Made by a program: the position numbers and the translations under genes | Shown here: positions 26,301-34,455 of the stretch, one piece after another | How the letters are laid out: each line of letters begins with the position of its first letter | Position numbering within the stretch: position 1 is the first letter of the stretch | Assembly: GCF_023016045.1 (NCBI RefSeq) | Contig: NZ_JALKAP010000004.1 | Location: forward strand, 310,001-374,000 | DNA: 64,000 nucleotides | From: Marinobacter sp. S6332 | GTDB lineage: Bacteria; Pseudomonadota; Gammaproteobacteria; Pseudomonadales; Oleiphilaceae | Reading direction: 5' to 3' | Notes under the pieces: generated by a model | What the model was told of the DNA's origin: nothing | The model's database searches: none | The model's input: only the letters and a program-made list of their open reading frames with translations

Positions 26301-28191
26301 CGATGTTTTTGGGAACGGTCTATTGAGCTCGGAGAAAACCAAGCTGGTAGCTGCGTTTAACCACATTCATATATTTGTAGATCCGTCGCCAGATGCAGCC
26401 AAGAGTTACAAAGAGCGCAAGCGGCTGTTCGAAATGCCCCGCTCAGCCTGGACAGACTACGACGAGAAGCTGATCTCCAAAGGCGGCGGTGTATTCAGCC
26501 GCAGCGCAAAGTCCATACCCGTTAGCGCGGAAATGAAGAAACTGCTCGGCATCAACTCGGATCGGGTGCCCCCGAACATGCTTATCTCCCATATCCTGAA
26601 GGCTCAGGTCGATTTGCTTTGGGTGGGTGGCATAGGCACCTACATTAAAAGCAGTAGTGAGTCGCACAGTGATGTGGGCGACAAGGCCAACGACGGTGTG
26701 AGGATCAACGGTGGCGATTTGGGCTGCACCATAGTCGGTGAGGGTGGAAATCTGGGTATGACCCAACTTGGCCGCATCGAATACGCACTAAAAGGCGGGC
26801 GCCTGAATACCGACTTTATTGATAACTCCGGTGGTGTCGATTGCTCGGACCACGAAGTTAACATGAAGATACTGCTCAACCGCAGCGTTGCCATGGGCGA
26901 TCTAACCGCCAAGCAGCGGAACGTTATGCTGGAGGACATGACCAGCGATGTATCTGCGCTTGTGCTCAAGAACAACTATCGGCAAACCCAGGCAATCAGT
27001 ATTGCCAATGAGGACGCAGCTGCGCGCCTTGAAGAATATCGCCGATTGATGAATACCTTTGAAAGCGAAGGCAAACTAAACAGGGCGCTGGAATTCCTGC
27101 CGGACGACGAAGCGCTGAACGAGCGCAAGTTGAACAAGCAGGGGCTTACCCGGCCAGAGCTGGCGGTCATGATTGCCTACGTGAAAGGTGATTTGAAGCA
27201 AACGCTCATTGACAGCAGCTTGCCGGACATTCCAATACTTGCCCGAGAGATGTACAAGGTATTCCCCCGCGAGTTAACCCAGAAGTTTTCGAAAGAGCTT
27301 GGAGAACACCAGCTACGGCGGGAGATTATTGCCACGCAGATTGCAAACGATATGGTCAACCACATGGGTATTACCTTTGTGGAGCGCCTGAGCCAGTCTA
27401 CCGGCGCCGATGCGGCAACCATAGCCTTGGCTTGGTTGATTGCCAGAGACGTGTTTCGGATTGACTGCTGGTGGGACAAGATCGAAGATCTGGATTTCCA
27501 CATTCCAGCTCAGTTGCAAATAGAGCTGATGGGCGACCTGATGCGCCTGATACGCAGATCTGTGCAATGGTTACTACGCAACCGCCGCGCGGAGCTGAGC
27601 ATTGAAGGGCACATGGAGCGCTTTGCCGACAGTGTATGGGCCATAACGTCTGGCTTGCCAGACTACCTAGAGGGCCAAGCACGGGCAGAATGGGAAGAGC
27701 GCAACAAAGAACTGGAAAAAGCCGGGCTGCCTGCGGAGTTGGCCTCCGTATTGGCTGGTACAGGGTATCTCTACTCCTCGCTGGGTATTACCGAGGCCCA
27801 GAAGGCCACAGGTATGCCGCTGAAAACCGTTGCAAACCTTTACTACCAATTGGGCGACCTGCTTGATCTCAACTGGTTTGGCTCTACGATCGCGAGCCTC
27901 ACGCCAGCTTCACATTGGCAGGCGCTGGCACGGGAGAGCTTCCGTGAAGACTTGGGCTGGCAACAAAGGGCACTAACTACAGGCGTATTGAATTTAGCGG
28001 AAAAGCCAGAGGACTTGCCGGAGTGTATAGAAAGCTGGAAACAACGGCATGAACACATGATCCAGCGCTGGAAGTCCATGCTGGCTGAGCTTAAAGGCGT
28101 AGGGGAACCGGAGTATGCGATGTTCTCGGTGGCACTGCGCGAGTTGCTGGATCTAGCGCAAAGCACGTTGCATCAGCCTCATAGCGAGTAG
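23323..28191 (+). CDS. gdhB: NAD-specific glutamate dehydrogenase, large (about 180 kDa) class
   Basis: A 1622-residue protein, the usual size of the GDH-180 class. The N-terminal half carries ACT-like regulatory modules. The catalytic domain begins near residue 790, with [20 protein letters not shown] and [11 protein letters not shown], followed by a nucleotide-binding part ([15 protein letters not shown]). It converts L-glutamate to 2-oxoglutarate and ammonia with NAD+, a catabolic reaction often needed to use Arg or Glu. The gene stands alone after a 130-bp divergent gap from moxR. Confidence 0.95.
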   Translation: [1622 protein letters not shown]

Positions 28192-28291
28192 CCAGATGCG
28201 GCTTTTGACTTGATTCAGACAAACTGAGTATTGCGCTGAGGCCGTGATTCCCGTTCAATTGCGATCGGGAATCACTAAATGGAGTCTGTGA

Positions 28292-28972
28292 ATGGGGCAA
28301 CTTGACCACGTTCTTGAGAAAAACCGAGCTTGGGCCGAAGGCATCAAGGCCGATGATCCACAGTTTTTTCAACGCCTGTCGAACCAGCAGGCGCCGGAAT
28401 ATCTTTGGATTGGCTGTGCCGATAGCCGAGTGCCTGCCAACCAAATTGTTGATATGCCTCCGGGCGAGCTTTTTGTGCACCGGAACGTGGCCAACGTTGT
28501 AGTGCATACAGACTTCAACTGTCTTTCCGTTTTGCAGTTCGCCATAGAAGTGCTGAAGGTTAAGCATGTTCTTGTAGTTGGTCATTATGGCTGCGGGGGC
28601 ATCAGAACGGCTTTGCGCAACGAGGGTTTTGGTCTTATCGGTAACTGGCTGAGACATGTGCAGGACGTTCGAGATCGCCATCAGTCCGTTCTGAGCAACT
28701 GTGAGAACGAACATGATCAAGCTGATCGACTGTGTGAACTGAATGTTATTGAGCAGGTTGGGCATGTATGCCAGAACAGCATTGTCCAAGAAGCCTGGAA
28801 ACGCGGCCAGAGGTTGAATGTTCACGGCTTTGTATACGACTTGGCCGACGGCATACTCCGGGATATGGGTTTGTCTGCATCCAGCGCCGAAAGCTGGGAA
28901 CAAGTTAAGCAGAACAGCATTGATGAGTTGATTGTGCGCCCTGTGCGCTCCGGCCGTCAGAAAAAAGCTTAG
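28292..28972 (+). CDS. can: Beta-class carbonic anhydrase
   Basis: A 226-residue enzyme. Zinc ligands and the Asp/Arg dyad are visible in [12 protein letters not shown] (Cys, Asp, Arg) and [13 protein letters not shown] (His, Cys). It interconverts CO2 and bicarbonate in the cytosol. It starts with ATG after GGAG, 100 bp downstream of gdhB. Regulation is not evident from the sequence. Confidence 0.95.
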   Translation: MGQLDHVLEKNRAWAEGIKADDPQFFQRLSNQQAPEYLWIGCADSRVPANQIVDMPPGELFVHRNVANVVVHTDFNCLSVLQFAIEVLKVKHVLVVGHYGCGGIRTALRNEGFGLIGNWLRHVQDVRDRHQSVLSNCENEHDQADRLCELNVIEQVGHVCQNSIVQEAWKRGQRLNVHGFVYDLADGILRDMGLSASSAESWEQVKQNSIDELIVRPVRSGRQKKA

Positions 28973-29001
28973 ATTTCACTGCAAACGGCATCATCCAATC
29001 C

Positions 29002-30063
29002 ATGAGTATATCTGGCTCCGGCCTACCTAATTCCCATCAGGTGCTGCTTAAAAACCAGCACCTGCTATCCGGCTCGCTGGCGCTTTTAGGTGTAGCATCG
29101 GCACATCTGCTGTCCGAACTTCCTCTCAGCGGCCTTGCCATGAGCGAACACGCAGGGGTTTTCCGTGCATTGGAGCGTCATGAGAGCTGGCAGGCCTGCT
29201 TTGGTTATGATGACCCCGCACTCACCGAAAACCGCTATGACACTCTGGTTGTTTTTTTACCCAAAGCCCGTGCGGAACTGGAAATGCGGCTTGCGCTGGC
29301 CCGCTCACTGGCAAAACCAAACGCACGCTTGCTTCTGATCGGTGAGAAAAAAGAGGGCATCGCAGGGGCCGTCAAACAATTGAAAGCAATTGCGCCGCAG
29401 GCATCAAAAGCAGACAGTGCGCGCCATTGTCAGGTTTGGTGTGCAGACGCGATTGAGTCAGCCTCCGGATTCCAGATTCAGGATTGGCTGGGCTGGAGCA
29501 AGGTTGAGTGTGCGGGGATAGCCCTTGAGGTTGCCGGTTTACCCGGCATTTTCAGCCGGAATGATTTGGACAAGGGTACCCAGATGTTGCTGGAGACTTT
29601 GGCAGAGTTCCCAGTTAAAGCTGACCGAGTACTCGATTTCGCCTGCGGTGCGGGTGTTATTGGTGCATGGGTACAAGCATGGCGGGCTGCCCGGGGGCTA
29701 CCGGTTGTTGGAGTTGATGGTGTAGACGTTCAATCTCAGGCGGTTATTTGCGCACGAGAAACCTATCGCAGTAACAAGGCCGCTGGCTCCATTTTCGCTT
29801 CGGATGGCCTTGCGGGAATTGAGGGCTATTGGTCGGCTGTTATCAGCAACCCCCCGTTTCATAGCGGTGTAAAAACCGATACTTCAATGACCGAGCAGTT
29901 CCTGCAGGACGTGAAACGGCACCTGCTTCCGGGGGGCGAGTTGCGGTTGGTGGCCAATAGTTTTCTGCCATACGAGGCCTTGATTAAACGCCATATAGGG
30001 CGCGTGGAACGCTTGCACGAAGACGGGCGCTTCACTGTCTATCGAGCTTTTCGGGGCCAATAA
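29002..30063 (+). CDS. rsmC: 16S rRNA m2G1207 methyltransferase RsmC
   Basis: A 353-residue protein with the duplicated fold of RsmC. A degenerate N-terminal methyltransferase half is followed by a catalytic half with SAM motif [14 protein letters not shown] and the substrate motif SNPPFHSGV. It methylates G1207 of 16S rRNA. It lies 29 bp after the carbonic anhydrase gene. The next plus-strand gene is the paralogous rlmG. Confidence 0.9.
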   Translation: MSISGSGLPNSHQVLLKNQHLLSGSLALLGVASAHLLSELPLSGLAMSEHAGVFRALERHESWQACFGYDDPALTENRYDTLVVFLPKARAELEMRLALARSLAKPNARLLLIGEKKEGIAGAVKQLKAIAPQASKADSARHCQVWCADAIESASGFQIQDWLGWSKVECAGIALEVAGLPGIFSRNDLDKGTQMLLETLAEFPVKADRVLDFACGAGVIGAWVQAWRAARGLPVVGVDGVDVQSQAVICARETYRSNKAAGSIFASDGLAGIEGYWSAVISNPPFHSGVKTDTSMTEQFLQDVKRHLLPGGELRLVANSFLPYEALIKRHIGRVERLHEDGRFTVYRAFRGQ

Positions 30064-30065
30064 CG

Positions 30066-30090
30066 AAAAAAGCCCCTGGGGTAGAGGGGC
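30066..30090 (-). terminator. Intrinsic terminator acting on minus-strand transcription
   Basis: GCCCCT (30072-30077) and AGGGGC (30085-30090) form a stem with a 7-nt loop. Read on the minus strand, the stem is followed by six T (A-run 30066-30071 on plus). On the plus strand no T-tract follows, so it is not a good rsmC terminator. Confidence 0.6.
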
Positions 30091-30176
30091 AAAAGGTTGG
30101 CATCCGGAAAAACGGAGCTAACCGCGAAAGGATTTAAAGAAAACTCTCTTCCGATAGAGCTTCTTTAGAGTGAACA
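30066..30176 (-). ncRNA. Candidate minus-strand small RNA between rsmC and rlmG
   Basis: On the minus strand, a promoter-like pair (CTGATT, plus-strand 30206-30211; 17-bp spacer; TATTGT, 30183-30188) would start a transcript near 30176. The region contains a hairpin (plus-strand 30136-30166) whose loop on the minus strand carries GGA. It ends in a textbook intrinsic terminator (30066-30090). No protein gene is on this strand here. The promoter boxes are modest matches (3/6 and 4/6), and no known RNA family is recognised. Confidence 0.38.
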
Positions 30177-30256
30177 AAACGAACAATAGGGTTATTTTCT
30201 AGAGTAATCAGCCTAAAATGGCATCTTTTTAACGAATGCCTCTCTGGATGCCTGAT

Positions 30257-31396
30257 ATGACAACCGCAGTGCTGGAATATTCTGGTGGCAGCCTGACCCT
30301 GACTCGTCCCGGCACCAAGGATCCGAGCCTTCGCGCTTGGAGTGCCGCTGATGAATTGCTGCTACAGGAAGCCTTCGAGTATTTAAATGACTCGCCCGAT
30401 TCGCGTGTTTTGGTGGTTGATGATCAGTACGGCGCGCTGACGCTGGGGTTATCCGTTTTTGCTCCCGAGGTAGTGGCTGACAGCGCCCAGCTTAGTTCTG
30501 CACTCGCGCAAAATGCGGCTTTAAACCCCGATTATGCGACACCAGCGCACGTCTTTAGCTGGCTGAATCCTCCAGTTGGCGCATATGATCTGGTTTTGCT
30601 GAAAATTCCCCGCGAAACGGACTATTTAGCATGGCTTCTGCGCTGGGCCGATGGCGTACTCAAGCCCAACGGAACGCTAATGGCTGCGGGCATGATCAAA
30701 CATTTGCCCGATCGCAGCGTGGATGTGTTTGCCGGAGCGGTGACAGTTCAGGCAGTAAGCCGAGCGGTAAAAAAAGCGCGTTTGATAACCTGTGGTCGCG
30801 GTGAGACAAGGTTGGATGCATGGCCGGGGGTCTGGAAGGGCTACGAGTTGGAGGCCGAAGGTATGCGTATTGAAGCTATGCCTGCGGTGTTCGCCCGCGA
30901 GAAGCTGGACATTGGTACGCGGCTGATGCTGCCCCATCTCAAGCTTGCGCTTGAATCTTGCCAACCCGGGGCGCGTGTATTGGATCTCGCCTGCGGTAAC
31001 GGCGTTCTCGGCCTGAGAGCTTTAGCGCAGCGGCCTGATATCGAAATGACCTTCAGCGACGTGTCCAGTCAGGCTGTTTTAAGCGCTCGTCACAATACCG
31101 GCGTTGCGTTCCCGGAAGCCCGGCCAGTTTTTCTGTATGCGGACGGTGTTGCCGATGGTGAGGGACCGTTCGAGCGTATTCTGCTAAACCCACCGTTCCA
31201 CGAAGGTGGAGTGGTGGGAGATCATATTGCTTTGCGACTGTTTAAACAGGCCGCTCAGAATCTATCGAATACCGGCCGACTGATCATGGTGGGGAATCGA
31301 CATTTGGGTTACCACAAAAGTCTGCGGCATTTTTTTCCGCAGGTCCGCCAGTTGGATGCCAATCCAAAGTTTGTTGTTTTTGAAGCTGGGCACTAG
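30257..31396 (+). CDS. rlmG: 23S rRNA m2G1835 methyltransferase RlmG
   Basis: About 379 residues from the ATG at 30257, where the homologous N-terminus (SLTLTRPGTKDPSLRAW, then SAADELLLQ) begins and a GGA lies upstream. An in-frame ATG at 30236 lacks a ribosome site. It has the same two-half layout as RsmC: SAM motif VLDLACGNGVLGLRAL and the catalytic LLNPPFHEGG. It methylates G1835 of 23S rRNA. Confidence 0.9.
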   Translation: MTTAVLEYSGGSLTLTRPGTKDPSLRAWSAADELLLQEAFEYLNDSPDSRVLVVDDQYGALTLGLSVFAPEVVADSAQLSSALAQNAALNPDYATPAHVFSWLNPPVGAYDLVLLKIPRETDYLAWLLRWADGVLKPNGTLMAAGMIKHLPDRSVDVFAGAVTVQAVSRAVKKARLITCGRGETRLDAWPGVWKGYELEAEGMRIEAMPAVFAREKLDIGTRLMLPHLKLALESCQPGARVLDLACGNGVLGLRALAQRPDIEMTFSDVSSQAVLSARHNTGVAFPEARPVFLYADGVADGEGPFERILLNPPFHEGGVVGDHIALRLFKQAAQNLSNTGRLIMVGNRHLGYHKSLRHFFPQVRQLDANPKFVVFEAGH

Positions 31397-31414
31397 CAAA
31401 TGCTAGCCCAGCTT
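31383..31414. terminator. Bidirectional hairpin spanning the ends of rlmG and ribE
   Basis: AAGCTGGG (31383-31390) pairs with CCCAGCTT (31407-31414), and inside it CTAGC (31393-31397) pairs with GCTAG (31402-31406). The rlmG stop lies inside the hairpin and the convergent ribE stop overlaps its far end. No T-run is present, so termination strength is uncertain. Confidence 0.45.
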
Positions 31415-32033
31415 ACAGTGCTGGAGCAGGGCGGTCGTAACCCAATCGCGCCAAGGTATCGACAATGGTTTGGGTTTGACTGTCAATTTCAATGTTGACC
31501 TTCATGCCCTCAGCTATTTTGCCAAAGGTTGTGGCACGCAGGGTTTCAGGAATCAAGTGAACGTTGAACCGGCTGCCCTCTACTTCGCCAATGGTTAGGC
31601 TGGCACCGTTAATGGCAATATAGCCTTTCGGGAAGATATATCGAGCCCACGCGTCTGGCACTTCAAACCAGATAGTTACATTATTCTCGGGGCGAAATAT
31701 CTCAATGACTTTTGCTGTGGTGTGGATGTGTCCCGAGAGAAGGTGGCCGCCAATTTCATCGCCTATTCGTGCAGCTCTTTCAAAGTTAACAGCGTGTCCC
31801 GGCTCCAAATCACCCAGTGTTGTGAGGCGAAGAGTTTCCTGCATGGCATCAAAAAACAGCGTGTTACCCGTTTGTCTGGTAACTGTCAGGCAGGTGCCAT
31901 TGATAGCCACGGATGCACCAATGCTAACGCCCTCGGCGCTATTATCAGGCAAGCGAATCGCGAAGGTGCTTAACCCGGTCGCTGCGGTAACCTCTTCAAC
32001 AACAGCTATACCCTGAACAATACCTGTGAACAT
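31413..32033 (-). CDS. ribE: Riboflavin synthase alpha chain
   Basis: A 206-residue protein with the two tandem lumazine-binding repeats of riboflavin synthase. The first is MFTGIVQGIAVVEEV..., with GVSIGASVAINGTCLTV. The second is around IGGHLLSGHIHTTAKV, with FPKGYIAINGASLTIGEV. It dismutates two 6,7-dimethyl-8-ribityllumazine molecules into riboflavin. It is monocistronic, convergent with rlmG. No rib operon genes adjoin it, so another copy may exist elsewhere. Confidence 0.95.
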   Translation of the reverse strand: MFTGIVQGIAVVEEVTAATGLSTFAIRLPDNSAEGVSIGASVAINGTCLTVTRQTGNTLFFDAMQETLRLTTLGDLEPGHAVNFERAARIGDEIGGHLLSGHIHTTAKVIEIFRPENNVTIWFEVPDAWARYIFPKGYIAINGASLTIGEVEGSRFNVHLIPETLRATTFGKIAEGMKVNIEIDSQTQTIVDTLARLGYDRPAPAL

Positions 32034-32222
32034 AAGCAGACCTCATTAGAGAGCGGAGTGCAGCATAGGGAGGGAAGGATAGCGAGCGAGGTTGCTGTTG
32101 CCAAGCATAGGCGCTGGGAGATGTAGGGAAAACTGGACTCAAGATATGGGTAGTGCTGTCGATACCCTGTAGACACAAGGGCCTTGCGTGCTGAGGCTCT
32201 CTACCGATTTGGATGAATTTTC

Positions 32223-33128
32223 ATGGCTCAGAATCAGAGCGCCGCACAGGCATTAGCAGGAACGGCTCAGGGGGCGGTTTTAAGGCCCGGGCGTGCGGCC
32301 GACCCTGTGCCTGCGGAAGCCGTAAAAGCGCCAAGTGACAATGATCCACGAGCTCCTTCAGCGGCATCCCCAGCAGAATCGCTGACAGCTAGCGATGGCG
32401 ACACTGGTGAACATGCATCAGACAGCACCAGCGGGCCAGAACAAGCACCAAACGAAAACGCTAAGGAGTATGAGCATTCGGAGCCGGTGCAAGCGGAGTC
32501 CCGTCAGCGCAAGTTAAGGTTGATGCTGCGCCAATGCGACAGGGTATTGTTGATGGACTTCGAACTGTTGGCCATGAATGAGTGGCCGGATAACTTCAGT
32601 GTTGCGGCGGCGCGCCGAAGCCGGGATTTGTGGATTTTTAGCGCACTTGTAGCAGCTGTCGTTTTTCTCAGTGGTTTAACCGGCTTTGTGCCTGCCTGGC
32701 TTGCAGGTGGTGGTTTTGGTGCCTTTGTGATTATTTTGCTGTTAGGCGTACCGGTGGTTCGCCGTATTTATACTTCTGCGCCTTCCTATCTGGATTTGCT
32801 GCTCAAACGCCAACGCTTAATGCGTGATGCCAGAAAACACGCAGAACATCTTGAGGGCAAAGAAGGGTTGATCTGGCAATGCGCCCGCATGGCCGACTTT
32901 AACCCTGCGTTGAAAAGTGCACGGTTCAGTAGCCTGTTGCGCTTGTCGGAGCAGAAATCCCTGCCTCAGGCATTGTCCCGCCGGGACCATATAAGGCTTT
33001 ACCTGATCTATTTGCTTGAAGCGGAGAAAGCTTATAGCAGGGTGCAAGCAGCATTCTTCGAAGGTAATCAGGAGGCAATTGACCAAGGTTGGCAAACGGT
33101 TGCGGCGGAGCCGGAGGAGAGAACTTGA
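32223..33128 (+). CDS. Membrane protein of unknown function with long disordered N-terminus
   Basis: A 301-residue protein. The first 95 or so residues are Ala/Pro/Glu/Ser-rich and probably disordered. A charged helical segment follows (about 95-120), then two adjacent membrane helices (about 137-180: IFSALVAAVVFLSGLTGFV and AFVIILLLGVPVV). A cytoplasmic helical domain of about 110 residues ends the protein (YLDLLLKRQRLMRDARKHAE). I do not recognise the family. Its last codons overlap the -35 element of the psrA promoter. Confidence 0.75.
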   Translation: MAQNQSAAQALAGTAQGAVLRPGRAADPVPAEAVKAPSDNDPRAPSAASPAESLTASDGDTGEHASDSTSGPEQAPNENAKEYEHSEPVQAESRQRKLRLMLRQCDRVLLMDFELLAMNEWPDNFSVAAARRSRDLWIFSALVAAVVFLSGLTGFVPAWLAGGGFGAFVIILLLGVPVVRRIYTSAPSYLDLLLKRQRLMRDARKHAEHLEGKEGLIWQCARMADFNPALKSARFSSLLRLSEQKSLPQALSRRDHIRLYLIYLLEAEKAYSRVQAAFFEGNQEAIDQGWQTVAAEPEERT

Positions 33129-33168
33129 CATAAATGTGCTTCAAACGTATGTTTCAAACAGACGTTTG
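33125..33168 (+). promoter_or_regulatory. psrA promoter with two overlapping PsrA-type operators
   Basis: A consensus -35 TTGACA (33125-33130), a 17-bp spacer and -10 TATGTT (33148-33153) precede psrA. Two half-site palindromes cover and follow the -10: CAAACGTATGTTTC (33142-33155) and CAAACAGACGTTTG (33155-33168), sharing one base. The PsrA consensus in Pseudomonas is of the form (G/C)AAAC-N2-4-GTTT(G/C). The layout predicts tight autorepression relieved by long-chain fatty acids. Confidence 0.82.
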
Positions 33169-33188
33169 TTAGAGGCACTGAAAATAAA

Positions 33189-33866
33189 ATGGCCCAGCCA
33201 GACACTGTTGACCGAATTCTTGATGCGGCAGAAGAACTCTTCGCTGAGCGCGGTTTTTCCGAGACTTCACTGCGCATGATTACCAGCAAGGCTAAAGTAA
33301 ACCTTGCCGCTGTGAATTACCACTTTGGCTCTAAAAACGCGCTGATCCATGCTGTTTTTGGGCGCTTTCTCACGCCTTTCTCAGCCACCCTAGAAAGCGC
33401 ATTTGATGAACTTGAAGCTCGCTGCGATGGCAGCCCTCCAACGCTGAACCAAACCCTTTGGGCGCTCACGGAAAGTGCAGTGCGCATGCCGCAGCGCAAC
33501 GAAAAAGGTATCTCAATCTTCATGCGGTTGCTTGGTCTTGCGTACACCCAGTCGCAGGGGCATTTACGCAAATTTTTGGAGCAGGAGTACAGTGAGCCTT
33601 TCGCGCGTTTTATGCGTCTATTGAAAGAAGCAACGCCTCAACTTTCGGCCGTTGACCGATACTGGCGCATTCAGTTTATGCTGGGAGCCACGGCTTTCAC
33701 CATGTCTAGCAGTGATGCCTTGCAAGACATACTGCGTAATAAGTTGGGCGTGGATACCACGGTTCAGGAAATCGCGGCACGTTTGGTGCCCTTCCTTGCA
33801 GCGGGGATGCAGGCTCAGGATACCTTGTTGGCTCCGCCCGCTGAAACCCACATCCCGGTTGCCTGA
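33189..33866 (+). CDS. psrA: TetR-family fatty-acid-responsive regulator PsrA
   Basis: A 225-residue TetR regulator. The N-terminal helix-turn-helix (ILDAAEELFAERGFSETSLR and VNLAAVNYHFGSKNALI) closely matches Pseudomonas PsrA, and the C-terminal part is the expected effector-binding helical domain. PsrA senses long-chain fatty acids and controls beta-oxidation and, in Pseudomonas, rpoS. Two operators overlap its own promoter. The nearby mtnP-csiV-mfd-gap-nqr order is the one around psrA in Pseudomonas, supporting the name. Confidence 0.9.
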   Translation: MAQPDTVDRILDAAEELFAERGFSETSLRMITSKAKVNLAAVNYHFGSKNALIHAVFGRFLTPFSATLESAFDELEARCDGSPPTLNQTLWALTESAVRMPQRNEKGISIFMRLLGLAYTQSQGHLRKFLEQEYSEPFARFMRLLKEATPQLSAVDRYWRIQFMLGATAFTMSSSDALQDILRNKLGVDTTVQEIAARLVPFLAAGMQAQDTLLAPPAETHIPVA

Positions 33867-33921
33867 GCAAGACCCTCTCGGTTAGGCTTCCCTCTATACC
33901 TCGGAGGGAGCCATAAGCTTT

Positions 33922-34422
33922 GTGAGCCATCACAACCGTACTGTTTGTTCGATTGAAGTATGTCTGGATGACCAGACCCTTGCGCTGCTTGACGAAAATA
34001 GTAGGGTCATTGAGCGCTATGCCATTTCTACTGGTCTCAATGGCGCTGGTGAGCGCGACGGTAGTGGCTGCACTCCAAGGGGCAGGCACTACATACGCGC
34101 CATGATTGGCGCTGGGCTGCCCGCCAATACGGTTTTCCGCGCCCGTCGTCCTACCGGCGAAGTATACTCTCCCGAGCTGGCGGCCAATCACCCTAACCGA
34201 GACTGGATTCTGAGCCGTATTCTATGGCTTTGCGGGCTGGAATCTGGCAAAAATCGTGGTTCTGGCGTCGACACCTTCCGCCGTTTTATCTACATACACG
34301 GTACTCCGGATACCGAGCCGATGGGGCTTGCGCTTTCCCATGGTTGTATTCGTATGCGCAATTCGGATGTTATTGAGATATTCGACTGTGTCTGCACGGG
34401 TATGCCGGTTACTATTCGTTGA
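33922..34422 (+). CDS. YkuD-type L,D-transpeptidase domain protein without signal peptide
   Basis: A 166-residue protein made almost wholly of a YkuD domain. The catalytic motif is FIYIHGTPDTEPMGLALS, then HGCIRMRNSDV, containing His, Ser, His, Gly, Cys and Arg. The start is GTG 33922 with GGAGGG 13 bp upstream; there is no in-frame ATG or TTG nearer the RBS. No signal peptide or membrane helix is visible, unlike periplasmic transpeptidases that cross-link peptidoglycan. Short signal-less YkuD proteins exist in many proteobacteria, and their location is unclear. It sits where Pseudomonas carries nagZ. Confidence 0.85.
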   Translation: MSHHNRTVCSIEVCLDDQTLALLDENSRVIERYAISTGLNGAGERDGSGCTPRGRHYIRAMIGAGLPANTVFRARRPTGEVYSPELAANHPNRDWILSRILWLCGLESGKNRGSGVDTFRRFIYIHGTPDTEPMGLALSHGCIRMRNSDVIEIFDCVCTGMPVTIR

Positions 34423-34455
34423 AACTAAATTAATAAGATTGACTAGAGGGTTCCG

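Noticed and set aside
28091..28903. A 270-codon minus-strand open frame antisense to the carbonic anhydrase gene and the end of gdhB
   Set aside because: It mirrors real genes on the plus strand, has no ribosome site and no recognisable motif; carbonic anhydrase motifs on the other strand are decisive.
30072..30090. The hairpin after rsmC as a terminator of rsmC
   Set aside because: On the plus strand no T-tract follows the stem; the T-run lies on the minus-strand side, so it was assigned to that strand.
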